In this document: positions 46,121 through 56,319 of the stretch, in pieces
How positions within the stretch are numbered: the stretch's first letter is position 1
How the letters are laid out: each line of letters starts with the position of its first letter
From: Cryptomeria japonica
Lineage: Eukaryota; Streptophyta; Pinopsida; Cupressales; Cupressaceae
Reading direction: 5' to 3'
DNA length: 64,000 nt
Assembly: GCF_030272615.1 (NCBI RefSeq)
Contig: NC_081411.1
Coordinates: 836,742,136 to 836,806,135, forward strand
The notes under the pieces: model-generated
Told to the model about the DNA's origin: nothing
Seen by the model: only the letters and a program-made list of their open reading frames with translations
Database searches by the model: none
Program-made: the position numbers and the translations under genes

Positions 46121-49100
46121 TTATTTAAAGACATGATAGACTAAATGAGGTATTTGAATATGACATGTTAAATGCTCAACTATAAGTGAGATCAAGAACA
46201 TGTATAAAATGATAAAGATTGAAGAAGAAAAGTCACATGAAATCTTAGAAGAGGGATGAGTGCAAATTATTAGAGCCTTATCCCTAGAGGAAAGGACTTT
46301 ATGATGAATAGGAGATAAAGATTCATAAGTGGATTTAGAAATTTTAGGGGATTCATAAACAGATTTGTTCATTGCCAAGATTTCCTTATGAGGGGAATGA
46401 GAGTTGATAGAAGTAGAAGATGATTTAGTTGAAGTGAGATCATCATCACTACTAAATACAACATTCACATTGAGAGATGGTCTTTTAGATGCTTTGGTAC
46501 GTTTGCAGGGATTATAGCCGAGTCCAAAGGCATAATTGTGAAAATTAGTCTCTAGAGGAACTTTTATCCCTTGTTCATGAGCACCACAACCATTTCCTTG
46601 ATACCCATGCTTAGCAAAAATGCGAAAACCACGACCATAACGATCAGCCATTTCAGGAAGAGAAGGTGGTTTTTCATAAGACAAAGAATCAAACTCTTCA
46701 TAATTAGAGGTGTGAGGAGAAGAAGTTTGAGAAGTGGCCACAAAATTATTGCTCATAGGTTCAGGTAAGATTGATTGATTTTTAGTTTCTTTCTTCTTTT
46801 TAACTCTAAACTCTCTAGGAGGAACCCTATACTCACCTACAAAGGTGGGAGTGAAATCAAGAGATCCCCAATCATCTTCTGTGAGAACCTTCTCAGGATC
46901 AAAAGCCTCTTCATGTGTAGATTCAAGTTGAGAAGAATCTTCTTGATTATCAGAGGGTGATGATTCATCCATAGGTATCTTGTTTAAAGAGTCATCATTA
47001 GAAGAGGAAGATTTAGAAGAACTCCCTTTGGAAGTAGATGTTTCCAAACAAGCCTGAAGATTAGTATCACCTATCAAGGTATATGTCTTATTGTTATAAA
47101 TAAATTTAACTTGTCTATGCAATGTAGAGGGGACATCTTGCATACTGTGAATCCAAGGTCTCCCTAATAACAAGTTGTATGTTAGATTTCCTGACATAAC
47201 ATGGATAGGAGTAGGCAAAGTAACAGGTCCCACTGTGATGGGTAAGGTGATAATACCTAATGAAGACTTAGCCACATTATCAAAGCCTCGAATGGGATGA
47301 GAGTCAGGCTCAATAAGGGATGTATCCACATTCATCTTATGCAATAGATTAATGCTACACAAATTAAGGCCAGAGCCATTATCTACCAGTGTTTGTCTTA
47401 TAGTAGTGTCATTTATGATAACCACAATCATCAAGGGATCATATTGATGTTGAATTTCACTAGTAGGCAACTCATCTTGAGTAAACACAATTTGAGCTTT
47501 AGGATTCATCATAGAGTTAACCAAAGACACTATATTACTAGATGTATTAGGTGGAGGAACATTCAAATCTTTCAAGGCATCTTGTAACATTCCATGATGA
47601 GCGGAAGAAGTTTGGATCAAATCCCAAAGGGATATCTTAGCAGGGGTAGCTTTAAGTTGTTCTATGAGATCATATTCCTTACCAAGAACTTGTGAAATAC
47701 ATGGAGCTTGGGGAGGAATAGGTTGGGAAGGAGGAAGTGAAGTTGGGATAACTGGAGGAGGATTAGGTTGCCTATTGTTTCTAGTAGTATAAGTATGGGC
47801 TACCGCATGATAACTCTCTCTAGTCAATTGCTTAGCATACTCATAAGGGCTCTTAGAGGAATAACCTCCTTGCACAGTAATAACCGATTTCTTAGGAGTG
47901 CAAAAAGAATCATTAGCATAACCACCTTGAACCACTAAGATAGGCTTATTTAAAGGTTGAGAATTTTGAGAAGGACAAGCACCTTGGATAGTGAAGAGAG
48001 GTTTGTTAGGTGTTTCATTCACATGTATCAAATTGATTGAGGATGGTTTAGAGGAATGAACAAAAGTGTTGGAAGAATTATTGATAGTCTTCTCTTGCAC
48101 TAAAATCTTATCACAGATTAAATCAATTTTAGGAGAGAGACAAGGGGTAGGCATTGATGTTCTAGTAGGAAGAGTAATACTAGGAAAGGTCATATCATCC
48201 TCTATCATCAAAGGATCTACATGGGGAATAAACTCTCTAGGAGAAGGATCAACATTACTCTCTAAAGTCTCACTTTTGAGAGGGAGATCTTTGAAAGAGA
48301 TATTAACCATCTTGCTTTGAGCTAGGGTTTTCATATGAGTAGAACCAAGTTGAGGAGAGGGAGATGCTTTATTTTTAGAGGGAGAATAATTGAGATTCAA
48401 GGAAGGTGAGAAACTCTCAAGCGAGTTTTTAATCTTGACTTCATCCCCTTTGGCTAGGGTTCTCTCACAGGGTAGAGAATAATCAACACCTTCTTCTAAT
48501 GGTTCATCCCAAATAGTGAAGTTGTTGAAAGGAATGTTTGAAGCATTGTCAATTTCGAGAGAGGAGATAACATTGTTTATTAATTCTGCATCCTTAGGAG
48601 GGAGAGCATCAATAGATGTGTTAAACTCATCCTCTTTCCTCAAAATATGTTCAATAGGGGAGAGAGAATTAAGGAAATTGCTTATTATTTCATCTTCTTT
48701 CTCTAAGGGATGCTTATAGGTAAGACCAACTTTAGGAGAAGGGTAAGCATTTATCATTAATTCATCATCTCTAGTGGGAATTTTGTTGGAAAAGGAAAGG
48801 CCATCACTAGGAAATGTAGGGATAATGTCATCTTCTTGCACAAAAGGATCCTCATGAAGGGAGTGTTTTTTAGGAGACACAAAGGCATCAAGGGCATCAT
48901 TCAACAAAGCATGATCATATCTATTAAAAGGTTTATCTTTCGATTCAAAAGGAGATATCTCTTCATAGAGGGGATCATTGAAAACAACCATGTTACTAGA
49001 TTTAATGGAAGAGCTGATAGGAATGTACCCTTGAGAGGAATCATTTGACTTATCTTTCTCATCACAACGAAATGGCATAGTAACAATGTTTATGAGTTTT

Positions 49101-49207
49101 TGGTAAAATGAAAGTTTGGTATATTTAGGTTTCAAAAATTCATCTAAAGCTTCATCTAACTCATAATCATCACAAATATGAACATCTTGCGAATAAAAAT
49201 CTGACAT
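46121..49207 (-). CDS. E4 polyprotein-like ORF: aspartic protease-like plus G-patch, 1,028 aa
   Basis: A single uninterrupted frame begins about 165 bases after the LTR. Residues 1-400 are acidic, with irregular repeats of the type KEDEIISNFLNSLSP. Three copies of a QGG(Y) motif (TIQGA, VVQGGY, TVQGGY) lie near 400-450, then a proline-rich stretch. ISLWDLIQTSSAHHGMLQDAL (near 535) and FTQDELP (near 568) resemble the gypsy Gag-protease junction. TLVDNGSGLNLC (near 605) is the protease-like active site and LLGRPWIHSMQDVPSTLH (near 685) its C-terminal motif. RYGRGFRIFAKHGYQGNG (near 855) is a G-patch, an RNA-binding motif. A serine-rich part and a hydrophobic tail follow. The ORF is probably a Gag-protease analogue supplied to a gypsy (Tat-like) partner. 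Confidence 0.85.
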   Translation of the reverse strand: MSDFYSQDVHICDDYELDEALDEFLKPKYTKLSFYQKLINIVTMPFRCDEKDKSNDSSQGYIPISSSIKSSNMVVFNDPLYEEISPFESKDKPFNRYDHALLNDALDAFVSPKKHSLHEDPFVQEDDIIPTFPSDGLSFSNKIPTRDDELMINAYPSPKVGLTYKHPLEKEDEIISNFLNSLSPIEHILRKEDEFNTSIDALPPKDAELINNVISSLEIDNASNIPFNNFTIWDEPLEEGVDYSLPCERTLAKGDEVKIKNSLESFSPSLNLNYSPSKNKASPSPQLGSTHMKTLAQSKMVNISFKDLPLKSETLESNVDPSPREFIPHVDPLMIEDDMTFPSITLPTRTSMPTPCLSPKIDLICDKILVQEKTINNSSNTFVHSSKPSSINLIHVNETPNKPLFTIQGACPSQNSQPLNKPILVVQGGYANDSFCTPKKSVITVQGGYSSKSPYEYAKQLTRESYHAVAHTYTTRNNRQPNPPPVIPTSLPPSQPIPPQAPCISQVLGKEYDLIEQLKATPAKISLWDLIQTSSAHHGMLQDALKDLNVPPPNTSSNIVSLVNSMMNPKAQIVFTQDELPTSEIQHQYDPLMIVVIINDTTIRQTLVDNGSGLNLCSINLLHKMNVDTSLIEPDSHPIRGFDNVAKSSLGIITLPITVGPVTLPTPIHVMSGNLTYNLLLGRPWIHSMQDVPSTLHRQVKFIYNNKTYTLIGDTNLQACLETSTSKGSSSKSSSSNDDSLNKIPMDESSPSDNQEDSSQLESTHEEAFDPEKVLTEDDWGSLDFTPTFVGEYRVPPREFRVKKKKETKNQSILPEPMSNNFVATSQTSSPHTSNYEEFDSLSYEKPPSLPEMADRYGRGFRIFAKHGYQGNGCGAHEQGIKVPLETNFHNYAFGLGYNPCKRTKASKRPSLNVNVVFSSDDDLTSTKSSSTSINSHSPHKEILAMNKSVYESPKISKSTYESLSPIHHKVLSSRDKALIICTHPSSKISCDFSSSIFIILYMFLISLIVEHLTCHIQIPHLVYHVFK

Positions 49208-49353
49208 TTTGAAATTGTATAAAATTTAACACACAATGCAAAGAAAAACACTTTTTTTCTTTTTTTTCTTTTTAATGAAAATGAAATGAAAACACACTAA
49301 ATCTAGATCTAGATCTAACAAATGCAATGCAAGAGGAAGCAATGATAGATTCA

Positions 49354-49371
49354 CGTCGGGTTCACCAAAAA
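49354..49371 (-). other. E4 primer-binding-site candidate
   Basis: On the minus strand TTTTTGGTGAACCCGACG follows the LTR end. TGG is the expected complement of a tRNA CCA end, but I cannot name the tRNA. Confidence 0.5.
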
Positions 49372-51044
49372 TGTGTGGGAGAAAAAGTGACACTAAGCAA
49401 ACATGCCCTAATCTCACTTTCAACCACACACTTGTGGAATACGAAAGAGCCTAGAGGTATCACACAATTGGCTACTTCTTCTTGTGGAAGAGAGAGCCAT
49501 GGGCTACCTATTAGGATTTCTATTCCTTTGTTGTAATTGAAAGATAAAATGATGCAAGTTCAATTCCTAACCCCAAAATGCAAGTATGAACTAATGACAA
49601 GATTGCAGAATTGAACTTAAACAATGGAAAGTTGTAAATACAAGGATAAGACAAGAATGCAAATGTGTACCCAGAGTTAAAATCTGATTGAAAATGTTCG
49701 GGATGGGGGCGCGGGCGCCACTGTCCTGATTTTGCCCCTGAAACTGCTCTGAAAACTGTTGTTTTGCACTCTGGAAAAAGCTGTCAAAAATGCTGAAAAT
49801 GTTGTCTGTTAGGAGGACCAGGGCGCCCAGCGCCCCTGTCCCAGGGACCAGGGTGCCCAGCGCCCCTGTCCTGGCAGGACCAGGGCACCCCACGCCCCTG
49901 TCCTGGTCTTTTTCTCTGAGATTTGGTGTGAAGTTCGGTTTCCATCTGCTTCTTCCAGATCTGTAACTTGCGGCGTCGTCCGAATTCCGAAACCTGCACT
50001 TATATCTGAAAAGGTGTGGTGGGCAGCTATATAGGGTTTTGCCTTAGTCAAACCCCCGCCTCGGTGATTTCCACCTCCACGAATAGCCAAGTTGTATTTT
50101 AAAATGTATTGTGTGTGCAGACCTAGTGTGTGTGCAAGGTCCTTAAATGCAAGAAAGCAAACTAGAGCAACCTAGAAAGTAAACCCTAATTGCTTGTAAA
50201 TGATAATGTAAATGCTCTAAATCAAGATGCAAAGTGATCTAAAGCATGAATGAAGGATATATTGAAGCTTATGCAAAGACATGAAAACAACATGAAATCA
50301 TACCCAACCCTCAAGGGAGGAGTACAAGCCAATCTTCAGTCGGTAATCTCCTATTGTTCTTCAATGTCTTCCAAGCCCTAAATGGATAAATGAAATTGAT
50401 AAATGCTTGATAGAAGGATGTTGAATGTTGTTGAAGTCTTCAAAGATCTGCTCTTTCGCTGCATATAAGGTCCTTGAAAGCCAAAATTCCGATCCTTTCA
50501 AATGAAGAAAGAGAGCTCTTATATATGAAACCCTAGGTCTTAATTTCAACTTTTGGCCGACCTAGAGATTGAATATCCCACCAATTTCTTGGGGTTAAGC
50601 TTTATTTTATGATTGGGTCGTGCTCCTAAAATTTTGGGAAAAATGTCTAGGACCATGTGCACGCCGGGCGCCATGGTCCCGACAACTTTTCACCAAATTT
50701 TCAGGGCCGTCGGATATGATGATTTTAGAGAGAATCCCGAAGTTACAGGTGATTTTGAGATGTTTTGACCCCCGAAATCAAGCCCCCAAGTTCAAAATAG
50801 GACCTAATTAGGGTTTTTGATTAAATGATGTATTGGAAGAATAAAATGAAAGGGGCACACTTTAATGAAAGGGCCCAACTTTATGATGTGGGAGATGATG
50901 AAATAGGACCTTAGACCTAATTAATTTAATTAATTAAGTGCTAAGGGGAAATGCAATGCAAAATGCAAAATGCGCCAAGGCGGGTGCTAAACTAGGTGTG
51001 AAATTGCACCACCCTAGCAAGTGCGTACAATTTACGACGCTACA
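49372..51044 (-). repeat. E4 5' LTR (1,673 bp)
   Basis: Nearly identical to 42788-44428 but with three minisatellite units (49815-49906) instead of two, which explains the 32-base length difference. Confidence 0.93.
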
Positions 51045-51049
51045 ATTAT

Positions 51050-51679
51050 GGCTTAATAATGATCAATAGGTAAATAAATAAGAAACTCGCAATATCAAAA
51101 TGACTTTCTCAATTGTCTTTACTAGAAATGGATAGATCTGCTAATAATGGCTTTATGACTATATGTCAACTTTAGACTCAATCCAAGAAGAGCTAGAACT
51201 AATATGCGATATCTAGATTTATGATCTCTATAATATAACAATCCCATAATTTGGTTTCCACTCATCTATACCACAACACAAACATCATGCTAGTGTTCAA
51301 ACATAGCAATTGATATCCTAATTATAGAATGTGAAATATGCACATAACTATGAATAAAGATTAAGAAAAACTAAGAAAGATGCTTATTGCAAACATAAAT
51401 GACTAATGGACAAGAATTGAATTCATTGTAGATAGTTTTGAATATCAAATTCACTTATTTGTATGCATTTAGTAACTCATGTACTTGTGGCCAACCATTT
51501 ATCTCTTTCATAAATTAAACACTTATTAATAACATTAAATGGCTGAGTAATTATGTTTTAGTTGAAATTGAAAATAAAATATTTTATTTCAGGACAGCTC
51601 ACACTATTCCCTATCATATTTTAGACTCTCAGTTTTTTTAGTAGTGGTTTGATGCCTTTGGAGCTGATCATTGCATTTC
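51050..51679. other. Spacer inside the CACTA
   Basis: AT-rich with no recognised gene. It continues the CACTA interior interrupted by E4. Confidence 0.5.
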
Positions 51680-52560
51680 TTTAGTTACATTTGCCAACGT
51701 ACTCCTAGCCTATGTCAAAATGGGAGCTTTGGAACAAGGAATGGACATCCATCAAAGCATTAAAGATAAAGGGATTTTGTCAGATGTAGTTGCAACTGCT
51801 CTGTTAGCATGTATGCAAAATGTGGAAGCATAGACAAGGCACGGGAACTGTTTGATGGATTGCCTCAAAGAAATGTGGTTTCCTAGACTACAATGATTGC
51901 TAGATATGCACAAAATGGATTTGTTGAGAAGGCTTTAGAAACTTTCAAGCAAATCCAATCGGTAGGTGTAAAGCCAAATTCCATGACCATTGCTACTATC
52001 CTCCCTGCCTGTGCCAAAATGGGAGATTTGGAACAGGGTATGGACATTCATCGAAGCATAAAGGATAGAGGAATTTTGTCAGATGATGTAGTTGCAACTG
52101 CCCTGGTAGACATGTATGCAAAATGTGGAAGCATAGACAAGGCACGTGAATTGTTTGATAGAATGCCTGAAAGAAATGTTGTCTCATGGACTGCAACAAT
52201 TGCTGGATATGCACAAAATGGATTTGTCGAAAAGGCTTTAGGCACTTTCAAGCAAATGAAATTGGAAGGCATAAAGCCAAATTCCACAACCTTTGCTAGC
52301 ATCCTCCTTGCCTATGCAAAAATGGGAGCTTTGGAACAGGGTATGGGCATCCATCAAAGCATAACAGATAGAGGAATTTTGTTAGGTGTTGTACTTGCAA
52401 ATGCCCTGCTTGACATGAATGCAAAATGTGGAAAGATGGAAAAGGCTCGTGAATTGTTTGATACGATGCCACAAAGAGATGTGATCTCATGTGAACAATC
52501 AACACGAACGTATATGGGAGGAAGGGATTGCTGCTACAAAATTGAATGCTCACTCCTCAA
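51680..52560 (+). pseudogene. Pentatricopeptide-repeat (PPR) protein fragment
   Basis: The fragment encodes tandem PPR motifs of the plant PLS subfamily type. A frameshifted first part (51690-51890) reads KMGALEQGMDIHQSIKD and, after the shift, [20 protein letters not shown] with a stop. An open part (51893-52582, 229 codons) has [40 protein letters not shown] and a second unit 'KALGTFKQMKLEGIKPNS'. The similarity ends near 52490 after DVIS. There is no start, no targeting peptide and no C-terminal E or DYW domain. Intact PPR proteins edit or process organelle RNA; this is a captured or stranded piece. Confidence 0.88.
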
Positions 52561-52639
52561 TCACAATTCTATGGTTTTATGAGATTAAACTAGGGCAATT
52601 GACCACCACATGTATATTTTTTGCAACATGAAATTAAAA

Positions 52640-53011
52640 ACTAGGGCAATTTGAATCTACCTCTTACATGGGATTGCAAGCAATTCCACAAATGCCTTCA
52701 ATGTGGGTTTGATGTTCTTGGGGGTTGTAGTCACCACAAATGCCTACACGGGATTGTAATGCACAAATTAATTCCCCTCTTCTTTTTTTTTAAGTAATGG
52801 TTGTTGTCATCAGAATTACAATGAACTTGAGCACTTTTTTGAAAAAAATAAAATTCTCATTGCTAATGCCTTCTTCATCAAAACCAAATGGGAAATTGTC
52901 ATCGGAATTACGACGAATGCGGGCATTTTTTCTAAAAAATATCAAATTTGGCCACAATATACCTTCTCCATTGGAAACCTCAGTCGAAAATCTAGTCCAA
53001 ATGTATTAGTG
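52640..53011. repeat. CACTA right terminal and subterminal region
   Basis: It contains TCATCAGAAT (52807), TCATCGGAAT (52899) and the right TIR ending AATGTATTAGTG at 53011. Confidence 0.7.
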
Positions 53012-53767
53012 ACTACAGTGCTCACCACTTTTCTCCAAAAAGTGTGAGTGACCTTTCCTTGGATCAACATAGTTCTAGCCGCTTCAACCATAGTCCGGTT
53101 GTTTCTTGCTGCTAGGCCATTCTGCTATGGAGTCTGGGGGGCAGACAGTTGCCTCTTGATGCCATTTTCTTCACAATATTTGTTGAATTCACCAGAAGTG
53201 AATTCCCCTCCTTGATCAGTTCTAAGGCATTTGATTCTTCTACCACTTTCCTTTTCTACTAGTGCTCTGAAAGCTTTGAACTTTCCAAAGGCTTCAGACT
53301 TGTCCTTCAAGAATGTTACCCACATCATTCTTGAGCAATCATCTATAAGAATCATAAAATACCTATCTCCCTACACACTCCTAGTTTTCATAGGACCACA
53401 CAAATCAGTATGCACAAGATCAAGTAAGTTGTCAGTAGTGAAAGATTTACCTTTGAAGGTTGAGGAAGACATTTTCCCCAGTTGACATTCTCTGCACAAA
53501 GGATGTTCCAGTTTGCTCAGCATCGACAGTCCTCTAACTGCCTTGATCTTACTGGCCTTTACTATGTTATCAAAGTTTACATGGTAGAGTCTCCTATGCC
53601 ATATCCATCTATCATCAAACTTAGCCATAAGACATGTACTTATATTTGCATTCAGCTGAAATAAGTTACCTTTGGTCTACATATCGGTGGCCATCAGTTC
53701 ACCATTCTTTCCTTTGATTTTGCAGACTCCATTTTTGAATTCCAGAGTGAGTCCATTGTCATTCAGC
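53012..53767 (-). pseudogene. E3 GAG-pre-integrase and integrase, N-terminal part
   Basis: 53628-53371 encodes the GAG-pre-integrase segment (WIWHRRLYHVNFDNI, CRECQLGKM) and the integrase entry HTDLCGPM. 53355-53125 encodes LIDDCSRMMWVTFLKDKSEA and the second catalytic Asp in RTDQGGEFTSGEF. After a stop near 53125 the frame gives NGLAARNNRTMVEAARTML and FWRKVVSTVV, stopping at the CACTA insertion. The rest is at 22685-23162. Confidence 0.88.
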
Positions 53768-54755
53768 TAGACAAAACTCAATAGATTATGTCTGAGACCT
53801 TCCACCCAATACACATTGTTAGCACTGCTCTTTCCATTTAGAGAGATAGACCCTCTTCCTTTGACCATACATGGTGCATCATTACCAAAACAAACCACAC
53901 CACCATCATACTCTTCCAGAGATATAAACTTTCTCCGATCACCAGTCATATGGTGAGCGCAACCACTATCAATAATCCACTCATTGGAATTATCAAAGTG
54001 GGAGATGAGCCTTCTTGTCTGACACATCCTCCTTAACTGCAACAAACACAATATCTTCATTTTCTTCATCTTCTGATTCCTTATTTGTGACACCTTCATC
54101 AACTGCTACAAAACAGTTTCTTCGATTTCCTCCTTTGAATTTCTTGAACCTTTCCGGTTTGTCCTTGCTATCACCATTACGATAGTTTATAGCTATGTGT
54201 CCTATCCGGTTACAAGAGAAGCATTTCAAAGGAAGCTTACCTTTGTATTGTCGGTTCCCTTAGGAAGTCTCTTGGCAAGAAGAGCTTCAAATTCCATCAG
54301 AATCTCCTCATCATCCATTTCTCTACTCTATCTTGGTTCACCACTAGTGCTTGCTTCTTTTCCTTTTCTGGATGGTGCAGCAAATGCTCTAAAAGTTGAT
54401 TCAGTCTTCTGAACACTGCCATCAAAACTATTTAGCTCATAGGCTGTTAATTATGCAATGATGGAGTCTAGGGATACCTTAGTCTTGTCTATTGATCTCA
54501 ACTCCTAAATAGCAGCAACCCTTATTGCATAGACCGGTAATAAGGACCTCAGGACTTTATTAATAACAGTATAATCTTCCATTTTCCCTCCTGCACTCTT
54601 GATGTCTCCAACAATAGAGTACTGGTAGGAATAGCATAGGCATTTTCAACATAGTTTCAGTGTTGAGCACCCATGCTTCTGATGTATATCTTCATTCTAT
54701 CTTTCCATATTTTAAAATTGTCTCTGTTTAACTTTGGACCTTCCCTCTTCATCAT
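53767..54755 (-). pseudogene. E3 Gag and protease, broken
   Basis: ATG 54755 starts a gag frame (MMKREGPKLNRDNFKIWKD) with several stops and frameshifts. The zinc knuckle CFSCNRIGHIAINY, with its last Cys replaced by Tyr, lies near 54225. The protease has WIIDSGCAHHMTGDRRKF near 53970, followed by GRGSISLNGKS. The fragments keep the copia order and run into the pre-integrase. Confidence 0.85.
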
Positions 54756-54814
54756 TACAATAGGATCTTTCCCTCAAGCAGTTAAGCTTACAACACAAAG
54801 GACCTGGAGGATGC

Positions 54815-54826
54815 TCTAATACCAAT
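54815..54826 (-). other. E3 primer binding site
   Basis: On the minus strand ATTGGTATTAGAGC follows the LTR end at 54827. One base differs from the initiator tRNA-Met site. Confidence 0.88.
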
Positions 54827-56319
54827 TGATAACTCAATGATGAATAGTGAGTACAAAACTGGTACTGAGAGGGGGGGGGGGGTGAATCAGTACAGGCACA
54901 AAAACTTTCAATAAACTGGTTTGATTGTAGACTATAAACTACTGGCAATCCCTAACACCGGTCCAAACCAAATTACTATTGGTTTAAACACAGTGCAACT
55001 GTGAAAGACATGAACCGGTCAATCTTCTTAGCTTTCCATACAACCTACTCCCTCATTTCCACTTTGTCCTTATGCATTAACAGATAATCTATCATCAGAA
55101 ATATAATAACTTGCTAGATCAACATGATTCACCACTTGATGGAAAACAACAAAGCATCACATGAAAAAGACATCACATGTGACACACATATTTTTCACAT
55201 GGAAACCCAACTAGGAAAAACCACGGTGGGGATGAATACCCACAAGTTGTTTTGAACTCTTTAGAAGTCCACTCTGTTAGGAGCCTAGTCCTATTAAAGA
55301 CTATTGCATCAGGTTCTATTAGGAACCAATCCTGTTAGGGATCACCCAGTTAAGGGATGACTAGAATACTCGATTAAGGGTTAAACCCTATTAGAGGTTA
55401 CCTTGTTACAGGATTTTATGAACTCAATGGCTTTGAGTCGCCCTGTTAAAGGATTTACAGCAAGCTGGTTAAAGCTACCCCGTTAAGGGATTTTCCAACT
55501 ATTGAAGTGGTTAGAGATCAACAGGTATCATAATGATCTGGTAATAGCACTCAATGCCAATGTAGACCTACTTTAGTTCCTTCCTTTTGCACACACACTA
55601 TGCAGGTATCAATCCTCTCAATTGGTCTGGCAAGAATCACGTATCTTTGCACAAAGATACACACACAACATTTACCAACAACCTCAACATGAAACACCAC
55701 ATCAACCTTATAGGAAATAGATAGGTTGGTAGCATAAACCCTAAACCCTAAACACTTAGGTTGAGAAAATTAGTCGGTTCAATCCTGACCATTGAACACT
55801 TTGCATTTGAAAACAATAGTCTTGAATAGATCTCAAGACATTCTCCATCATTCCTTCTTCATTTCTTCTTGGAGGTGATAACCCATCATGCATTCTCCAT
55901 CGTTTGCAGAGACTTCGCACATTCCTGAGGTAGATAAGATCAATCTCCTTCATGCAAGATCCTTCATGTGCACGAGGCTGATGTGGCAACATGATCTGAT
56001 TTCTATTACAATGCTAACTCATCACACAATGCCATCAATTGAGACACACAGGCTCAAAACACTTCAACCGAAAACCCTGAAGCTGAGACTACCAACCGGT
56101 AGTCATGCCATATGAACCCTTGATACAAAACATTCCATATACCATTTCTTGTTCTGACATACTAGTTCACTTTGTCAGTTGCTTAACTTCAATAATCCTG
56201 TTCACTCTTTATCATGTTACTGGTTCTCTCTTCAGCATATTACCAGTTTTCTTTCAGCATATTGACATCAATGACAACACAATATCATCATGTCAACATA
56301 TTCTGCACATATGCCAACA
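54827..56319 (-). repeat. E3 5' LTR (1,493 bp)
   Basis: Partner of 19322-20828 with TG...CA ends. The poly-C motif lies near 54868-54887 and the core near 55196-55245. A local telomere-like doubling (aaccctaaaccctaaac, 55738) is absent from the other LTR. Confidence 0.92.

Larger units (their letters stand above)
42788..51044 (-). mobile_element. E4: Ty3/gypsy-type LTR element with a single ORF and no RT
   Basis: LTRs 42788-44428 and 49372-51044 (about 1.65 kb) have TGTGTGGGAG and CTACA ends and a perfect duplication ATTAT (42783-42787, 51045-51049). On the minus strand the order is LTR, primer-site-like TTTTTGGTGAACCCGACG, an ORF of 1,028 codons, 1.7 kb of non-coding sequence, AAAGTGGGGGCTAAA polypurine tract and LTR. 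By eye the LTRs differ at only a few dozen positions plus one minisatellite unit, so this is the youngest element here. RT, RNase H and integrase motifs are absent, so it depends on another element. Confidence 0.92.
23166..53011. mobile_element. CACTA (En/Spm) DNA transposon, 29.8 kb, nested in E3
   Basis: The left end reads CACTAGTACATT and the right end, on the opposite strand, CACTAATACATT: matching terminal inverted repeats starting CACTA. A three-base duplication ACT flanks both ends. Excision in silico restores the E3 integrase frame (AGCACTGTAGTC joined to TACATAATG). The subterminal motif TCATCGGAAT occurs at 23223 and 23337 on the left, and at 52899 (plus TCATCAGAAT at 52807) on the right. 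Inside are a tnp2-type transposase gene and a Transposase_24-like gene on the minus strand, CWC22 and PPR fragments, the gypsy element E4 and other repeats. Confidence 0.9.
19322..56319 (-). mobile_element. E3: Ty1/copia retrotransposon nested in E2 ORF2
   Basis: LTRs 19322-20828 and 54827-56319 (about 1.5 kb, TG...CA) flank gag, protease, integrase, RT and RNase H on the minus strand. Target duplication is attat (19317-19321) versus actat (56320-56324), one mismatch. Removing the element joins the two halves of E2 ORF2, which both align with E1 ORF2 in order. The element is itself interrupted in integrase by the 29.8 kb CACTA transposon at 23166-53011, leaving about 7.2 kb of its own sequence. 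SIRE-like ancestry is possible from the 3' tracts and RT style, but I am not sure. Confidence 0.92.

Noticed and set aside
48066-48320. Plus-strand frames opposite the E4 ORF
   Set aside because: They are antisense shadows of the intact 1,028-codon minus-strand ORF.
55738-55756. Interstitial telomere (ccctaaa repeats)
   Set aside because: Only two units, inside an E3 LTR, and absent from the other LTR; simple slippage explains it.
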